Of a stretch of 33,083 bases of DNA, positions 7,421-15,615 are shown piece by piece. The translations under genes were made by a program, and so were the position numbers. A model generated the notes under the pieces. That model worked only from the letters and a program-made list of their open reading frames with translations. It was not told the origin of the DNA and ran no database searches. This stretch comes from Butyrivibrio sp. Lineage in GTDB: Bacteria; Bacillota; Clostridia; Lachnospirales; Lachnospiraceae. Numbering within the stretch: the stretch's first letter is position 1; every line of letters begins with the position of its first letter. The DNA lies in the NCBI GenBank assembly GCA_017620235.1, contig JAFZQT010000058.1, positions 1-33,083 of the forward strand. Reading direction: 5' to 3'.

Positions 7421-7708
7421 TTACTTATTCTCTACAGGATGAACGCTAGCCTGCTTTTTATCTCTGCCCTTGCGCTCAAATCTAAGAACACCGTCAACAA
7501 GTGCGAACAATGTGTCATCGCTACCGATTCCAACATTTACACCGGGATGAATGTGTGTTCCACGCTGTCTGTATAAAATATTACCGGCCTTAACGAACTG
7601 TCCGTCAGCTCTTTTTGCTCCAAGTCTCTTGGATTCTGAATCTCTACCGTTCTTGGTTGATCCAACACCCTTCTTATGAGCAAAAAATTGAAGGTTCATA
7701 TTCAACAT
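7421..7708 (-). CDS. rpmA: 50S ribosomal protein L27 with cleavable N-terminus
   Basis: L27 sits near the peptidyl transferase centre with its N-terminus reaching the tRNA. The 95-residue protein has the Bacillota-type extension [10 protein letters not shown], followed by the normal [14 protein letters not shown] start. In this phylum the Prp protease removes the extension after Phe-Phe, which would leave AHKKG here. Conserved L27 segments RGTHIHPG and GDDTLFAL (here SDDTLFAL) are present. The ATG is three bases after the prp stop, and its AGGAGGG binding site overlaps the end of prp, so the protease and its substrate are translated together. Confidence 0.97.
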   Translation of the reverse strand: MLNMNLQFFAHKKGVGSTKNGRDSESKRLGAKRADGQFVKAGNILYRQRGTHIHPGVNVGIGSDDTLFALVDGVLRFERKGRDKKQASVHPVENK

Positions 7709-7711
7709 GAC

Positions 7712-8041
7712 TTATTCCCTCCTAAATTTAATGTTCAAAAACTTCTTACCATACTCTCGGAATATACTATCAATACCAAGCTCAAAGGATCTAAGAAGTA
7801 AATCTGCTTCCTTCGATGGCTCATTTTCAAAAGAAATAGAAATGTATCCGTCATCTTCATTCTGATCGCAAGTAAACTTGTCTTCAGTAAAACTATCAAT
7901 TGAATTGATAAGATTTATTGTAAGAACGGATATCGCAGCACACACAATATCTTCTCCGCTATCGGCAAAGCCTGCATGCCCGCTACATTCAATTCTCTTA
8001 TATGAATCTGTTGAAGATTTGGTAATCGTAATAGTAGTCAT
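7712..8041 (-). CDS. prp: Ribosomal-processing cysteine protease Prp
   Basis: Cysteine protease that trims the N-terminal extension of L27 (YsxB/DUF464 family). The 109-residue protein carries the diagnostic block GHAGFADSGEDIVCAAIS, with His22 and Cys34 as the catalytic pair; the spacing is that of the family. It lies between rplU and rpmA, the conserved position, and its predicted substrate site LQFFA is present in the next gene. The upstream binding site (GCGGAA) is weak, so translation may depend on coupling to rplU 20 bases away. Confidence 0.95.
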   Translation of the reverse strand: MTTITITKSSTDSYKRIECSGHAGFADSGEDIVCAAISVLTINLINSIDSFTEDKFTCDQNEDDGYISISFENEPSKEADLLLRSFELGIDSIFREYGKKFLNIKFRRE

Positions 8042-8061
8042 TATTCCGCTTTGTAAATAAA

Positions 8062-8370
8062 TTACATAGTGATCTTGTTGATCTTAACAAGTGTGAAAGG
8101 CTGTCTGTGACCATTCTTCTTGTGATAGCCAGTCTTTCTCTTGTACTTGTAAACAACAACCTTCTTAGCACGGCCCTGTTCTACAACTGTTCCGCTAACC
8201 TTAGCTCCGCTAACGTCGCCGGCAACCTTAAGTGCCTTGTCATCATTTACTGCAATAACATTGTCAAATGTTACTTCTTTTCCGGGCTCTACATCAAGCT
8301 TCTCTACCTTGATCTCATCGCCCTCGGAAACTTTGTACTGCTTTCCACCAGTTACAATAATTGCGTACAT
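8062..8370 (-). CDS. rplU: 50S ribosomal protein L21
   Basis: Structural protein of the large subunit that binds 23S rRNA. Length (102) and sequence are canonical, from MYAIIVTGGKQYKVSEGD to the C-terminal YKRKTGYHKKNGHRQPFT signature. An almost perfect binding site, AAGGAGGT, lies seven bases before the ATG. It opens the rplU-prp-rpmA operon behind a strong promoter located in the end of the RNase G gene. Confidence 0.98.
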   Translation of the reverse strand: MYAIIVTGGKQYKVSEGDEIKVEKLDVEPGKEVTFDNVIAVNDDKALKVAGDVSGAKVSGTVVEQGRAKKVVVYKYKRKTGYHKKNGHRQPFTLVKINKITM

Positions 8371-8445
8371 AAGTTACCTCCTTCTTCAAAAAACTCGCTA
8401 ACTTTGGCGGGATAAAACCACTTAAGCCTAGTTATGCGGCATACC
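8371..8445 (-). promoter_or_regulatory. Leader of rplU, possible L21 autoregulatory element
   Basis: About 75 bases of untranslated leader lie between the predicted transcription start and rplU. An AACT-GGC arm can pair with a GCC-AGTT arm around a loop. Many Bacillota have an L21 leader element here, but I cannot confirm its consensus. A longer pairing (8399-8407 with 8444-8451) exists, but its 5' arm overlaps the -10 box and so would be only partly transcribed. Confidence 0.35.
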
Positions 8446-8450
8446 AAGTT

Positions 8451-8479
8451 ATAATATCACTGATGAATACTGTTGTCAA
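8451..8479 (-). promoter_or_regulatory. Promoter of the rplU-prp-rpmA operon
   Basis: On the - strand a perfect TTGACA (8474-8479) and TATTAT (8451-8456) are 17 bases apart. The -35 is inside the last codons of the RNase G gene. Predicted transcription starts near 8444. The same two hexamers and spacing occur in the SOS promoter at 3271-3299. Confidence 0.75.
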
Positions 8480-9629
8480 CAGCTTTTTCGACATCCTTTA
8501 ATATTTCTTTTAACGTTTTATCGTTCTTGTTTCTGGTGAGCTCCATGATGCCAAGCCCCGTCACATCTATAAAAGTCGTATGCACCTGCTCATATTTGCA
8601 AAAAGCTTTGACTTTATGTATCAATTCTTCGTATTTTTCATCATCATCCATATTAATAAAATCAATGAGGATCATACCTGTGAGATTCCTAAGGCGTATC
8701 TGCCTGAATATCTCGTTCACGGCTTCAAGGTTGACCTTAAAGGCAATATCATCTTTTCCCTTGATCGCCTTGCCGGTATTTACGTCGATTGCGTTAAAGC
8801 TCTCGAGCTGCTCGATTATAATGTACGCTCCGCTCTTAAGCCAGACTTTGCGGTGCTTTAAGTCATCTATCGCAGATTTAATCCCGTGAATTCCCGTATC
8901 CTGTATAACCGAATAATCCGACTCACCTCTGACTTTAAGGAAAGCCTCGGCATTTCCGATAAGCTGATCCGTACTTCCGTTGTCAGATCTGTGAACACAG
9001 CTGTACAGCGTTCTCTTTTTCCCTTCAGATATTATATCCGCAAGCTTATCAAGACAGTTCCTAAAAGAGCTCTCGATCACATCGCACGCTTCTTCGTCAG
9101 CGATCTCCGACGCCTTGGTTCTTATAATAATCCCTGCAGATGCACCAGAAAGCTTCTCCTTGTATTCTTCCATAATAGCTTCATAGTCAGCTTTAATCTT
9201 ATCTGAAAGAAGCATTCTTATATTGTCTGAGAGCTTTATAGATGAACCGACGCCGTATTTTCCAAGCGTCACAGCAACATAATCGTCCGAAACCGAAAGA
9301 TTTGTCGTAAGCTTGGTCTTCTTAGTCTTAACAGCCTCAGATTCCACCTGAACAATGACGTCGTCGCCGTTCTTGAGCACATCCTCGCTGCCAAACGCGC
9401 GATTAATAACGCAAACACCTGTTATGTTTTTGAGCGACAGATATCCGGTCTTATCCTTATCATATCTGACAAAAGCCGCGCCTATGTTTTTTACGATATG
9501 GTCGACTTTTGCAACATAGATATTTCCAAGCTCGTTCTCTCTAACAAAGGAAAGATATTCCATTTTATTTCCAATGAACGCCGTCACAACAGGCGTATTC
9601 ATGTATTCGGAAACTATGATCTCAGACAT
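8457..9629 (-). CDS. rng: RNase G/E family endoribonuclease, short form
   Basis: Single-strand endoribonuclease for rRNA and mRNA processing. The 390-residue protein has an N-terminal S1-type domain (about 35-115, GNIYVAKVDHIVKNIGAAFV), the RNase H-like and 5'-sensor regions, and the catalytic aspartates D282 (AIDVNTG) and D323 (LIDFINM). It ends soon after ELTRNKNDKTL. The CPxCxG zinc link that follows this point in E. coli RNase E and G, and joins two subunits, is absent. Its start overlaps the stop of the upstream radical SAM-associated gene by eight bases. The rplU promoter lies in its 3' end. Confidence 0.9.
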   Translation of the reverse strand: MSEIIVSEYMNTPVVTAFIGNKMEYLSFVRENELGNIYVAKVDHIVKNIGAAFVRYDKDKTGYLSLKNITGVCVINRAFGSEDVLKNGDDVIVQVESEAVKTKKTKLTTNLSVSDDYVAVTLGKYGVGSSIKLSDNIRMLLSDKIKADYEAIMEEYKEKLSGASAGIIIRTKASEIADEEACDVIESSFRNCLDKLADIISEGKKRTLYSCVHRSDNGSTDQLIGNAEAFLKVRGESDYSVIQDTGIHGIKSAIDDLKHRKVWLKSGAYIIIEQLESFNAIDVNTGKAIKGKDDIAFKVNLEAVNEIFRQIRLRNLTGMILIDFINMDDDEKYEELIHKVKAFCKYEQVHTTFIDVTGLGIMELTRNKNDKTLKEILKDVEKAVDNSIHQ

Positions 9630-10350
9630 TTAAATAAAACCTCTTTTGTGTATCATCTGTTATGAATGGCTCAATGTACGGCTTCCCGTCGTTTTCAACG
9701 TATTTGTAGATATCAAGTCTGTGTATCGCCATAGCATGAGGCGCAAGTTCTTCTTTTATATGGTCAAAAAAGCCCTGTAACAAAAGAGCCGGCTTCAAAG
9801 TAGCGCTACTGCTCATGCTAAGCAAGAGCCTGATGTATCCCTGCTCCTTATCAAAAGAAAAATCGAATATCATAGGCTTCATATCGATCTCTTTTTCGCC
9901 CTTCTTGGTCTTCTTCATTGCAGGAAGAACGTCGAGTGAAAGATATTCCCTGAATTTATCAATCCAGTCATATGAGGGAATGAACTTCTCTCTGAAAGAG
10001 ATTCTGTATTCTGCGGCATAAGCGGCGGTCATAGCCTTCTCATCGTGCTCAGTCAGCTCCCTTATCGCAAGAATCTCGATACCTTCGTTCATAACGTCAT
10101 TTAATCTGTTCATGACGTCTTCGGCGCTCACCATTGAATTAACGGTTATATCCATGTACTCACCGTCACTTGTTGCGCCTACGCTCAAAGGCTGGGCAAA
10201 AGATATGATCTGATGCGGGCTGAAGCCTTCAGAATACTTGATGTCGATCTCAGCTCTTCTGATAGCCTTCTGAAAATACCTCATAACATCGAGATGGCCG
10301 ATAAATTTGATCGGTCCGTTTTTGGAAAATTTAAGACGTAATTTATTCAT
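9622..10350 (-). CDS. TIGR03936-family radical SAM-associated protein (DUF2344)
   Basis: Protein of unknown function that almost always accompanies a TIGR03960-type radical SAM protein, encoded here just upstream. The 242 residues start with the family signature RLKFSKNGPIKFIGHLDVMR, followed by AEIDIKYSEGFSPHQIISFA near residue 35. I see no cysteine motif or membrane segment. The gap to the radical SAM gene is 21 bases, and it overlaps the RNase G gene by eight, so the three are probably one translational unit. A link to RNA modification or processing is suggested only by the RNase G and ribosomal-protein neighbours. Confidence 0.85.
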   Translation of the reverse strand: MNKLRLKFSKNGPIKFIGHLDVMRYFQKAIRRAEIDIKYSEGFSPHQIISFAQPLSVGATSDGEYMDITVNSMVSAEDVMNRLNDVMNEGIEILAIRELTEHDEKAMTAAYAAEYRISFREKFIPSYDWIDKFREYLSLDVLPAMKKTKKGEKEIDMKPMIFDFSFDKEQGYIRLLLSMSSSATLKPALLLQGFFDHIKEELAPHAMAIHRLDIYKYVENDGKPYIEPFITDDTQKRFYLNV

Positions 10351-10371
10351 GTAAACTTATCTTCCTAATAA

Positions 10372-12249
10372 TCAATTAGCTTTGTTCTCAAAGCAGACTC
10401 CGACGCCGTATGAAGCGGCTCCACAGCCAAGACAACCGTTTCTGCAATTGCTTGACTTGTTGCCTGCAAGCGCATTCTTCCACTCGCGAAGAAGGAAACT
10501 CTTGGTAACACCACAGTTTAGGATGTCCCAAGGGAAGATCTCATCGTCGGCTCTTTCCCTGACGGTATAAAACATCGGATCTACGCTACATTCTTTGAAC
10601 GTATCCATCCACACGTCAAACTTAAAGTATTCGCCCCAGGCATCAAAGATACATCCCTTATTATAAGCCTTTAGAATAACGTCGCAGAGCTTTCTGTCGC
10701 CCCTTGCAAGGACACCTTCCATCATACTTGCATCAGCTTCGTGCCAGTTATACTTGATATGCTTCTGGTTGAGCTGTGACATAATGCCTTTTCGTGTCTT
10801 ATTTGCCTTTTCAAGGAACTCCTCTTTAGTGTTCATGGGAGCCCACTGGAACGGCGTAAACGGCTTAGGAACAAAGAAAGAAGTACTTGCGACAATATCA
10901 ATCGTCCTTCCGTTTCTCTTTTCCTTGGGAACGGTATCAAAGTACTCAGCGGCAACTTTATTGGCAATCTCGCCGATTCCGAGGATATCCTCATCCGTCT
11001 CCGTAGGAAGACCGAGCATGAAATAGAGCTTAACCTTATTCCAGCCGCCAAGAAAAGCCTCGTGTGAGCCTCTCAAGATATCTTCTTCCGTAAGTCCCTT
11101 ATTTATAACATCTCTCATTCGCTGAGTTCCGGCCTCAGGAGCGAAAGTAAGACTACTCTTCTTTACATCCTGAACCTTACTCATAACATCAAGAGAAAAA
11201 GCGTCAATTCTAAGCGAAGGAAGCGAAATATTAACCTTCCTCTCGTTACAGCTCTTAATAAGGAAATCAATGAGCTCAGGAAGCTTGGTGTAATCACTTG
11301 AACTCAATGAACTGAGTGAAATCTCCTCGTAACCTGTGTTCTTGAGTGATTCAATGGCAAGCTCCTTGAGGTGCTCAACATCTTTTTCCCTAAGGGGCTT
11401 ATAGAGCTGCCCTGCCTGACAGAACCTGCATCCTCTGATACATCCCCTCATGATCTCAAGTACAACTCTGTCCTGGGTTATCTTGATATAGGGAACTACA
11501 GGTTTTGTTGGATAAAAAACATCTGATATTTCTAAACACATTTCTTTTTTAATGGTTTTTGGAATATCATCGTATATCGAAAGCATGGATTTGATCGTGC
11601 CATCTTCCTTATATTCTACATTATAGAGTCCGGGAACGTAGATTCCGGGCATCTTTGCGCAAGCATGTAGGAAATCCTCTCTGGAAACACCTTCAGTCTT
11701 GCACTTTTTATAATAATCGAAGATTTCTCTGTATCTGGTCTCGCCCTCACCTATATAGAATATGTCAAAAAAGTCCGCAATAGGCTCAGGATTGTATGTG
11801 CACGGGCCTCCGCCAATAACAATCGGATCGTCCCATGTTCTGTCCTTTGCAAGAAGCGGGATCTTGGAAAGGTCCAGAATCTGCAATATATTCGTGTAAC
11901 ACATCTCATATTGCAAAGTAAAACCAAGGAAATCAAAATCCTTTACCGGATCTTGTGATTCCAACGCAAAAAGAGGAATGTCCTCTTTTCTGAGGACCTC
12001 ATCCATGTCGAGCCACGGCGAATAAACGCGCTCACACCAGACGTCCTCAAAAGAATTGAACATTCCGTATAAAATCTGTATTCCGAGATGCGACATACCA
12101 ATCTCGTAAACATCAGGAAAGCACATAGCAAATCGAATATCAACAGTTTTTTTATCCTTCGTAATGCTGTTGACCTCGTTTCCGATGTATCTCTCAGGTT
12201 TTTCGATACTTAAAAGTATGTCGTCAGACAGTGCTAAATTGTAATTCAT
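10372..12249 (-). CDS. TIGR03960-family radical SAM protein with B12-binding-like domain
   Basis: Radical SAM enzyme of unknown reaction. The 625-residue protein has an N-terminal cobalamin-binding-like region (about 35-180, with MSHLGIQILYGMF and IVIGGGPC). The radical SAM core begins at the 4Fe-4S cluster motif C270-x3-C274-x2-C277 (RGCIRGCRFCQAG). The SAM-binding region follows (ISLSSLSSSDY, LPSLRID), and a C-terminal cysteine group CRNGCLGCGA may hold a second metal. AAGGGA lies upstream of the start. It follows hisIE by nine bases, so it may be co-transcribed with the histidine genes. Substrate unknown; do not read a specific methylthiolase or methyltransferase function into it. Confidence 0.88.
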   Translation of the reverse strand: MNYNLALSDDILLSIEKPERYIGNEVNSITKDKKTVDIRFAMCFPDVYEIGMSHLGIQILYGMFNSFEDVWCERVYSPWLDMDEVLRKEDIPLFALESQDPVKDFDFLGFTLQYEMCYTNILQILDLSKIPLLAKDRTWDDPIVIGGGPCTYNPEPIADFFDIFYIGEGETRYREIFDYYKKCKTEGVSREDFLHACAKMPGIYVPGLYNVEYKEDGTIKSMLSIYDDIPKTIKKEMCLEISDVFYPTKPVVPYIKITQDRVVLEIMRGCIRGCRFCQAGQLYKPLREKDVEHLKELAIESLKNTGYEEISLSSLSSSDYTKLPELIDFLIKSCNERKVNISLPSLRIDAFSLDVMSKVQDVKKSSLTFAPEAGTQRMRDVINKGLTEEDILRGSHEAFLGGWNKVKLYFMLGLPTETDEDILGIGEIANKVAAEYFDTVPKEKRNGRTIDIVASTSFFVPKPFTPFQWAPMNTKEEFLEKANKTRKGIMSQLNQKHIKYNWHEADASMMEGVLARGDRKLCDVILKAYNKGCIFDAWGEYFKFDVWMDTFKECSVDPMFYTVRERADDEIFPWDILNCGVTKSFLLREWKNALAGNKSSNCRNGCLGCGAASYGVGVCFENKAN

Positions 12250-12258
12250 ATTTTTCCC

Positions 12259-13545
12259 TTATCGTCTTGACAGTTCGTCAGTAATATCCTCCCAGCTGAC
12301 ATTTTTCTCAGCCATAAGGACCATCATATGATACAGGAAATCAGAAATTTCGTAAACTATTTCTTTTTCCTCGGGATTCTTGGAAGCAATAACAATCTCC
12401 GTTGCCTCTTCACCGAGTTTCTTCAAGATCTTGTCAACGCCCTTGTTAAACAGGTAATTTGTATAGGAGCCCTCTCTGGGATTAACCTTTCTGTCCTTAA
12501 TGACATCATATACAGAATCAAGAACCTTCTGAGGATTCTTTTCTGTGTAGTTCTTGCTCGCGATCTCATTAAAGAAGCATGAATACTTACCTGTATGGCA
12601 CGCTGCGCCGATCTGCTTAACCTTTGCAAGGATTGTATCGTAGTCGCAATCGGTATAGATTGACTTCACATACTGATAATGTGAGCTTGTCTCGCCCTTT
12701 ATCCAGAGTTCATTTCTGCTGCGGCTAAAATAAGTCATCTTTCCGGTCTTGATCGTGGTGTTGTATGCTTCCTCGTTCATGTAAGCAAGCATGAGCACCT
12801 GATCCGTGCGATAATCCTGAACGATAACGGGAACCATTCCGTCAGAATTTTTCTTGAGCTGATCCCATGTAAATGCAGCTTCAAGTCTAAATACCGGAAT
12901 CCCCTCGCTCTTGCAGACATCCTTCCAGTCGCTTATCTTCGCGTAATTCTCATTTATATAAGAACCTGTCACGCCCTGAACGTTCTTCAGCTTGAGGCTC
13001 TCAACAATACCGTTCTCATCGCTGTTTTCAAGGAATAATACAACGGGCAAAAGAGAATCTGTCGCAAATTTACTGCTGTCGCCGATAAATATAAGCTCTG
13101 ATGAAAGCTTTTCTACGTTCTCAATATCCTCGTTGATCTCCTTGGGATCACTGTAGCAGATGCCGATCTTCTCTTTTCCAAACTTGCTTGAAACCTCGTT
13201 TAAGATTTCTCTGTTGCCTTCCTTGGAGTAATTGAGAAACGCCTTCTTGCATCCTGCGTATAAAAGCTTCTTGATGTCCTCCATGCGCTTAACGTTGCCT
13301 GCGCCCATAACTTCAACATCTACAGCTTTGCAGATCTTTTGAAGCATATGAAGTGAATCCTCGTGGAGCTTATCATCTCCCTCGGGTGAAAGATCAAATA
13401 CTATGATCTCATCCGCACCTGCGTCAGAATAAGCCTCAGCAAGGGCTGAAGGATCTTCGCTGATAACAGATGTTTTTCTAAAATCCGACCATGCCTTATC
13501 TTCACAAAGATAAATGCAGGGGATAAATTTCTTGTTGTCATTCAT
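12259..13545 (-). CDS. hisIE: HisIE fused to a degenerate HisF-like N-terminal domain
   Basis: Catalyses steps 2 and 3 of histidine synthesis: pyrophosphate removal from phosphoribosyl-ATP (HisE) and ring opening of phosphoribosyl-AMP (HisI). HisI spans about 224-330, with metal residues in DCDYD (299-303) and C316/C323. HisE spans about 340-425, with GEEATE (378-383). Typical HisIE has about 200 residues; this one has 428. Residues 1-220 align by eye with HisF ([33 protein letters not shown]), but Tyr12 replaces the first catalytic Asp, Tyr131 the second, and the second half of the barrel is shortened. The extra domain is probably non-catalytic. AAAGGAG in the end of hisB precedes the start. 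Confidence 0.88.
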   Translation of the reverse strand: MNDNKKFIPCIYLCEDKAWSDFRKTSVISEDPSALAEAYSDAGADEIIVFDLSPEGDDKLHEDSLHMLQKICKAVDVEVMGAGNVKRMEDIKKLLYAGCKKAFLNYSKEGNREILNEVSSKFGKEKIGICYSDPKEINEDIENVEKLSSELIFIGDSSKFATDSLLPVVLFLENSDENGIVESLKLKNVQGVTGSYINENYAKISDWKDVCKSEGIPVFRLEAAFTWDQLKKNSDGMVPVIVQDYRTDQVLMLAYMNEEAYNTTIKTGKMTYFSRSRNELWIKGETSSHYQYVKSIYTDCDYDTILAKVKQIGAACHTGKYSCFFNEIASKNYTEKNPQKVLDSVYDVIKDRKVNPREGSYTNYLFNKGVDKILKKLGEEATEIVIASKNPEEKEIVYEISDFLYHMMVLMAEKNVSWEDITDELSRR

Positions 13546-13548
13546 AAT

Positions 13549-14139
13549 TCAGAGGGCTCCTTTTGTACTAAGAACGTCTTTAATTCTGGGATCGAAAGAT
13601 GTAGCCTCGTCAAGTGACTTGGCAAAAGCCTTAAACATGGCTTCAATTTTGTGGTGCTCGTTATATCCCGTGATCACTCTAAGGTGAATATTCATCATTG
13701 CCGCATATGAAACAGCATAGAAAAACTCGCTTACAAGCTGTGTGTCGAATTCTCCGACCATAGGCGCATTAAACTGTGCATCCATAACGAAGTAAGGTCT
13801 TCCGCACAGATCAACCGCACTCATGACAAGAGTTTCATCCATAGGAAGGATCATGCTTCCGTATCTCTTGATTCCCTTCTTGTCACCGATAGCCTGTAAA
13901 ATAGCCTGTCCCAGGACAATTCCCGTATCTTCAACCGTGTGGTGTCCGTCAACATTGAGATCCCCCGTAACTTTTACGGTAAGATCGAACAGACCGTGTC
14001 TTGCAAAACCTTCAAGCATGTGGTCAAAAAAGCCGATGCCTGTAGAAATATCACTCGTGCCTGTTCCGTCGATGTTGATGGTAACGGCAATCTGAGTCTC
14101 TTTTGTATTTCGGGTAACACTTGCAATTCTGTTATCCAT
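13549..14139 (-). CDS. hisB: Imidazoleglycerol-phosphate dehydratase HisB
   Basis: Manganese enzyme that dehydrates imidazoleglycerol phosphate to imidazole acetol phosphate. I choose the ATG at 14139 (196 residues), as AAGGAG lies nine bases upstream; a TTG eight codons earlier lacks a site. The two metal-binding motifs HHTVED and EHHKIEA are present, as are GFFDHML and RHGLFDL. It is the single-function form without a phosphatase domain. It follows hisD after an unusually long gap of 183 bases carrying inverted repeats, and precedes hisIE by three bases. Confidence 0.96.
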   Translation of the reverse strand: MDNRIASVTRNTKETQIAVTINIDGTGTSDISTGIGFFDHMLEGFARHGLFDLTVKVTGDLNVDGHHTVEDTGIVLGQAILQAIGDKKGIKRYGSMILPMDETLVMSAVDLCGRPYFVMDAQFNAPMVGEFDTQLVSEFFYAVSYAAMMNIHLRVITGYNEHHKIEAMFKAFAKSLDEATSFDPRIKDVLSTKGAL

Positions 14140-14322
14140 AACTTGTGTCTCCTTATTTACCAATACAAAATATTGTTGTTATTCATTCACGATATACCGT
14201 GAACTTGCATTTTATGGACATTTTAGAAAGTACACTTGCAATTTTAAAACAATTATATACAATTACAAAAACAACTTATCACTATTTACAATATCATCCA
14301 ATACGATAACGTACGTAATAAA
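14140..14322 (-). promoter_or_regulatory. hisD-hisB intergenic region with inverted repeats
   Basis: The other his genes are 0-3 bases apart, but this gap is 183 bases. It holds a perfect inverted repeat TTCACG/CGTGAA (14186-14191 and 14198-14203, six-base loop), a second pair CAATA/TATTG (about 14161-14175), and a TATAAT on the - strand (14252-14257) with no convincing -35. It may contain an internal promoter or mRNA-processing site for hisB. There is no clear terminator. Confidence 0.4.
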
Positions 14323-15612
14323 TCATTCAAACCTAACAGCTATCGAATTTGCGTGAGCTGTAAGTCCCTCTTCCTTTGCAAAGAGCTCGATGTCTTCGTG
14401 AACCTTACTAAGAGCTTCTCTTGAGTATGATATAATGCTGGTTTTCTTCATAAAATCGTCAACATTTAAAGGTGAGAAGAATCTTGCTGTTCTGTTTGTA
14501 GGAAGAATGTGATTCGGTCCTGCAAAATAATCTCCCAAAGGTTCTGAAGAATATGCACCGAGGAAGATTGCTCCGGCATTCTTTATTTTGGTCATAACTT
14601 CGTAAGGATTAGCTGTGATGATCTCAAGGTGCTCAGAAGCTATAGCGTTTGCAGCTTCTACAGCGGCATCCATATCATCTGCTATGAATATATATCCGTA
14701 ATTATCAAGAGATTTTTTGATAATATCTGTTCTTGAAAGTTCTTTCAAAAATCCGTCAATCTCAGCAGAAACCTCATTTGCAAGCTTCTCTGATGTAGTA
14801 ACGAGAATTGCACTTGCAAGTTCATCGTGTTCAGCCTGAGAAAGAAGATCTGCAGCTACATATCTTGCATTTGCTGTCTCATCGGCAACAACAAGAATCT
14901 CGCTGGGACCTGCAATCGAATCGATTGAAACGTGTCCGAAACATGCCTTCTTTGCAAGAGCAACGAAGATATTTCCGGGACCTGTAATCTTATCAACCTT
15001 GGGAATGCTCTCTGTTCCGAAAGCCATAGCTGCAATAGCCTGAGCTCCGCCAACCTTGTAAACTTCCGTAACACCTGCTATATCAGCAGCAACAAGAGTA
15101 CCTGCATTGACCTTGCCGTCTTTTCCAGGAGGTGTGCACATTACAATCCTCTCAACGCCTGCAACCTTGGCAGGAACTACATTCATAAGAACGCTTGAAG
15201 GATAAGCAGCCTTTCCACCGGGAACATAGACACCTGAGATCTCAATGGGAAGAATTCTCTGACCGAGAATACTTCCGTCTTCTCTTGTATCTATCCATGA
15301 ATTTCTCTTCTGTTTCTCGTGGAATACACGGATGTTCTCAGCACTCTTTTTCATAACTTCTACGAACTTGGGATCAAGCTCTTTGTAAGCAGCCTTGATC
15401 TCATCTTCTGTAACCCTGATGGTAGATGCGCTGAGCTCACTCTTATCAAACTTAAGTGTATATTCAAAAACAGCCTTGTCGCCGTTTTTTCTTACATTAT
15501 CAATAATATCATTTACGATATTCTCATATTCTGCGTAGCTTCCGGGATTTCTGTTCAAAAGATTTCCAAGGAGTTCGCTCTGTGTTTCCTCTGTAAGCTT
15601 TAATGTACGCAT
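14323..15612 (-). CDS. hisD: Histidinol dehydrogenase HisD
   Basis: NAD- and zinc-dependent enzyme that oxidises histidinol to histidine in two steps, the last of the pathway. The 429-residue length is standard. Visible family blocks include VYVPGGKAAYPSSVLMN, VGGAQAIAAMAFGTESIP, SIDSIAGPSEILVVAD and the C-terminal DYFAGPNHILPT with the zinc-ligand histidine. It starts three bases after the hisG stop, in the order hisZ-hisG-hisD. It is separated from hisB by the long intergenic region. Confidence 0.98.
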   Translation of the reverse strand: MRTLKLTEETQSELLGNLLNRNPGSYAEYENIVNDIIDNVRKNGDKAVFEYTLKFDKSELSASTIRVTEDEIKAAYKELDPKFVEVMKKSAENIRVFHEKQKRNSWIDTREDGSILGQRILPIEISGVYVPGGKAAYPSSVLMNVVPAKVAGVERIVMCTPPGKDGKVNAGTLVAADIAGVTEVYKVGGAQAIAAMAFGTESIPKVDKITGPGNIFVALAKKACFGHVSIDSIAGPSEILVVADETANARYVAADLLSQAEHDELASAILVTTSEKLANEVSAEIDGFLKELSRTDIIKKSLDNYGYIFIADDMDAAVEAANAIASEHLEIITANPYEVMTKIKNAGAIFLGAYSSEPLGDYFAGPNHILPTNRTARFFSPLNVDDFMKKTSIISYSREALSKVHEDIELFAKEEGLTAHANSIAVRFE

Positions 15613-15615
15613 ATC

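Noticed and set aside
8399-8451. Long closed stem as a full rplU leader structure
   Set aside because: Its 5' arm overlaps the -10 box of the best promoter, so most of that arm would not be transcribed. Only the shorter internal hairpin is kept as a candidate.
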